From positions 3,722,673-3,786,672 of the forward strand of contig JAHBXH010000001.1 of NCBI GenBank assembly GCA_019636555.1: DNA of 64,000 nucleotides, in the 5' to 3' direction. Origin of the DNA: Phycisphaeraceae bacterium (lineage in GTDB: Bacteria; Planctomycetota; Phycisphaerae; Phycisphaerales; UBA1924). Under the pieces are notes generated by a model. That model was given only the letters and a program-made list of their open reading frames with translations, did not search any database and was not told the origin of the DNA. Shown piece after piece: positions 62,997 to 64,000 of this stretch. Both the position numbers and the translations under genes were made by a program. Each line of letters begins with the position of its first letter. Within the stretch, counting starts at the first letter, position 1.

Positions 62997-63048
62997 CCCC
63001 CTCCCCACCCCCTCCCCACCCCCTCCCCACCCCCTCCCCACCCCCTCC
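62997..63048. repeat. 11-bp C-rich tandem array
   Basis: CCCCCTCCCCA is repeated four times and ends in CCCCCTCC, which is also the first 8 bp of the 99-bp double-hairpin unit. It may have grown by slippage from that unit's first bases. Confidence 0.9.
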
Positions 63049-63139
63049 GTCATCGCTGCGCGATGACACCTCCCCCGTTGGGCAACGGGGGAGGACCGGA
63101 GTGATGGGCGAATCGGGTGCTGGGGATTTCACCACGAAG
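63041..63139. repeat. 99-bp double-hairpin repeat, copy 1
   Basis: Copy 1 of a 99-bp direct repeat (two mismatches with copy 2). Stem 1 is GTCATCGC-TGC-GCGATGAC (63049-63067). Stem 2 is CCTCCCCCGTT-GGGC-AACGGGGGAGG (63069-63094), both perfect. The unit ends inside repeat copy E. Confidence 0.92.
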
Positions 63140-63165
63140 AGCACGAAGGACACGAAGAGAAAAGC
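63128..63165. repeat. Dispersed CACGAAG-type repeat, copy E
   Basis: TTCACCACGAAGAGCACGAA then GGACACGAAGAGAAAAGC. It continues directly from the end of the first 99-bp unit, which it overlaps. Confidence 0.8.
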
Positions 63166-63198
63166 GGGGATGGGATTGGCGGCGCGGGAAGTGAAGAG

Positions 63199-63247
63199 GA
63201 TTCACCGCAGAGTCGCAGAGGACGCGGAGAAGACAAAGCAGTTTTCC
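63199..63247. repeat. Dispersed CACAGAG-type repeat, copy F
   Basis: GATTCACCGCAGAGTCGCAG, then AGGACGCGGAGAAGACAAAGCAGTTTT. Together with copy D it precedes one 99-bp unit each, at a similar distance. Confidence 0.8.
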
Positions 63248-63253
63248 GGACGG

Positions 63254-63352
63254 CCCCCTCCGTCATCGCTGCGCGATGACACCTCCCCCGTTGGGCAACG
63301 GGGGAGGACCGGAGTGACGGGCGAATCGGGTGCTGGGGACTTCACCACGAAG
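63254..63352. repeat. 99-bp double-hairpin repeat, copy 2
   Basis: Second copy of the unit at 63041, 213 bp downstream, in the same orientation. It differs by GATGGG to GACGGG and GATTTC to GACTTC. Both stem-loops are conserved. It leads straight into repeat copy G. Confidence 0.92.
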
Positions 63353-63447
63353 GTCACAAAGGTCACAAAGGGCACGAAGGGCACGAAGGGCACGAAGGGC
63401 ACGAAGGGCACGACGAGCACGAAGGTCACAAAGGACACGGAAAGGAC
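63341..63447. repeat. Dispersed repeat copy G with 9-bp tandem expansion
   Basis: After TTCACCACGAAGGTCACAAA the unit GGTCACAAA / GGGCACGAA repeats with a strict 9-bp period (about ten units, five of them perfect GGGCACGAA in a row or nearly so). Confidence 0.9.
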
Positions 63448-63540
63448 GGCGGGTTGGTCACGCTCCGCCCAGACGCTTTCACGCGCAAACACCTATTCCA
63501 CAAGCAATTGCATCACCGATCGGAATGCCAAACAAAACCC

Positions 63541-63569
63541 TTGCATTGATGTTCTTTTTTCGATAAACT
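63541..63569 (+). promoter_or_regulatory. Sigma-70-like promoter of the partial gene at the window end
   Basis: TTGCAT (63541-63546) and TAAACT (63564-63569) are separated by exactly 17 bp. The expected start is near 63576, leaving a 35-nt leader with a GGGGG ribosome site ahead of the ATG at 63611. Confidence 0.55.
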
Positions 63570-63610
63570 ATTCGCAGTCGTTCTCTATCCATTCTTCATC
63601 GGGGGTTTTC

Positions 63611-64000
63611 ATGGACACTGCTCGCACTGCGCATACACGTACCGACGCTCGCCGAGGGAACGCGGAACGGCGATGCGCGAGGCTGAAGGTACGGAGCAAA
63701 AAGCAAACGGACACGGCGCGGCCCGAGGTCGAACCGGATGTGGGAGAGTTCGGCGGGGAAGGGGCTCGCCGAACCTGTGAACCGAACCTGGGCAATCGGC
63801 GCGAGCGGGCGGCGAATCGCGTGCCGCCGTCGCGGGATGCGCTGATCCTGCTGGTGCAGGAGATGGCGAAGAAGCTGCATCGCCAGCCGTGCCACAAGGA
63901 GCTGCGCGATGTTGCGCGCATCCGCGAAGATGATGCGCGGCGGATTTTTGGGAGTTACTCCGACCTGCTGCGCGCTGCGGGGTTTCGGGGTCAGGTTCGC
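63611..64000 (+). CDS. Protein with HNH/homing-endonuclease-associated repeat, 3' end beyond the window
   Basis: The frame from ATG 63611 is open for 130 codons to the end of the window. A GGGGG ribosome site lies 6 nt before the ATG, and a 17-bp-spaced promoter is upstream. The first 80 residues are basic and low complexity. From about residue 83 the sequence reads DALILLVQEMAKKLHRQPCHKELRD, then ARRIFGSYSDLLRAAGF. This matches the 'lg..Pt..el......s...i...FGsw..al.aaGl' pattern of the homing-endonuclease-associated (HNH) repeat, a DNA-binding module. Whether a nuclease domain or further repeats follow lies outside the window. Confidence 0.6.
   Translation, partial: MDTARTAHTRTDARRGNAERRCARLKVRSKKQTDTARPEVEPDVGEFGGEGARRTCEPNLGNRRERAANRVPPSRDALILLVQEMAKKLHRQPCHKELRDVARIREDDARRIFGSYSDLLRAAGFRGQVR

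Overview
The window (about 64 kb, GC-rich) most resembles a planctomycete of the Phycisphaerae type. The strongest pointer is six consecutive secreted proteins between 15.0 and 30.6 kb. Each ends in a duplicated Ca-loop tail with flanking cysteines, of the form C..DLN.DG.V.D.DF..F..AY..L.C. I know this tail as the GC-type dockerin, typical of Phycisphaerales. The placement rests on recognising families by eye, not on a phylogeny. No rRNA or tRNA gene was seen.

Layout. 0.3-7.6 kb: a lone GT1-type glycosyltransferase (minus), then housekeeping genes pdxJ, folC and an enlarged leuS (plus). 7.6-14.9 kb (minus): a complete branched-chain amino-acid type ABC transporter (lipoprotein binding protein, LivH, LivM, LivG, LivF). 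An RmlC-like sugar epimerase and a GT2 glycosyltransferase sit between the binding protein and the permeases. 15.0-30.6 kb (plus): the dockerin-tail island. It holds a GH15 glucoamylase-like enzyme, a HAF-repeat-like protein, a small gene split by a 134-bp MITE-like insertion, a GH81 endo-beta-1,3-glucanase with an internal CBM6-like module, and two large repeat proteins with periods of about 176 and 164 residues. 30.7-33.8 kb: cysteine dioxygenase-like protein, class V PLP enzyme and a tandem-rhodanese lipoprotein. These may form a small sulfur-amino-acid neighbourhood. 33.9-45.5 kb: mixed metabolic and regulatory genes (M32 carboxypeptidase, GAF/SpoIIE phosphatase, squalene-cyclase-fold protein, RsmE, M20 amidohydrolase, SRPBCC protein, TPR-GT9 protein, quinone reductase-like and VOC proteins).

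45.5-62.9 kb is an exopolysaccharide or cell-surface glycan locus. It encodes sugar-nucleotide enzymes (epimerase, GDP-fucose synthase, two UDP-sugar 6-dehydrogenases), two left-handed beta-helix acetyltransferases, three GT4 glycosyltransferases, two FkbM methyltransferases, another methyltransferase and a Wzx-type flippase. Stop/start overlaps (ugd-GT4 and FkbM-flippase) indicate translational coupling. Together these genes can make activated fucose and uronic-acid type sugars, assemble and decorate an oligosaccharide and flip it across the membrane. No polymerase or export porin is visible inside the window.

The intergenic DNA is unusual. Three dispersed repeat types recur: (i) 9-bp-phased purine-rich CACAGAG/CACGAAGGG strings (seven copies); (ii) AGGACTC heptamer arrays (three loci); (iii) a 99-bp double-hairpin unit present twice at 63.0-63.4 kb. 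One copy of type (i) supplies the last codons of an acetyltransferase gene, and one type (ii) array overlaps a stop codon. Several genes have a TANNCT box only 5-15 nt upstream of the start codon, suggesting leaderless mRNAs. The window ends inside a gene whose visible C-terminal part resembles the HNH/homing-endonuclease-associated repeat.
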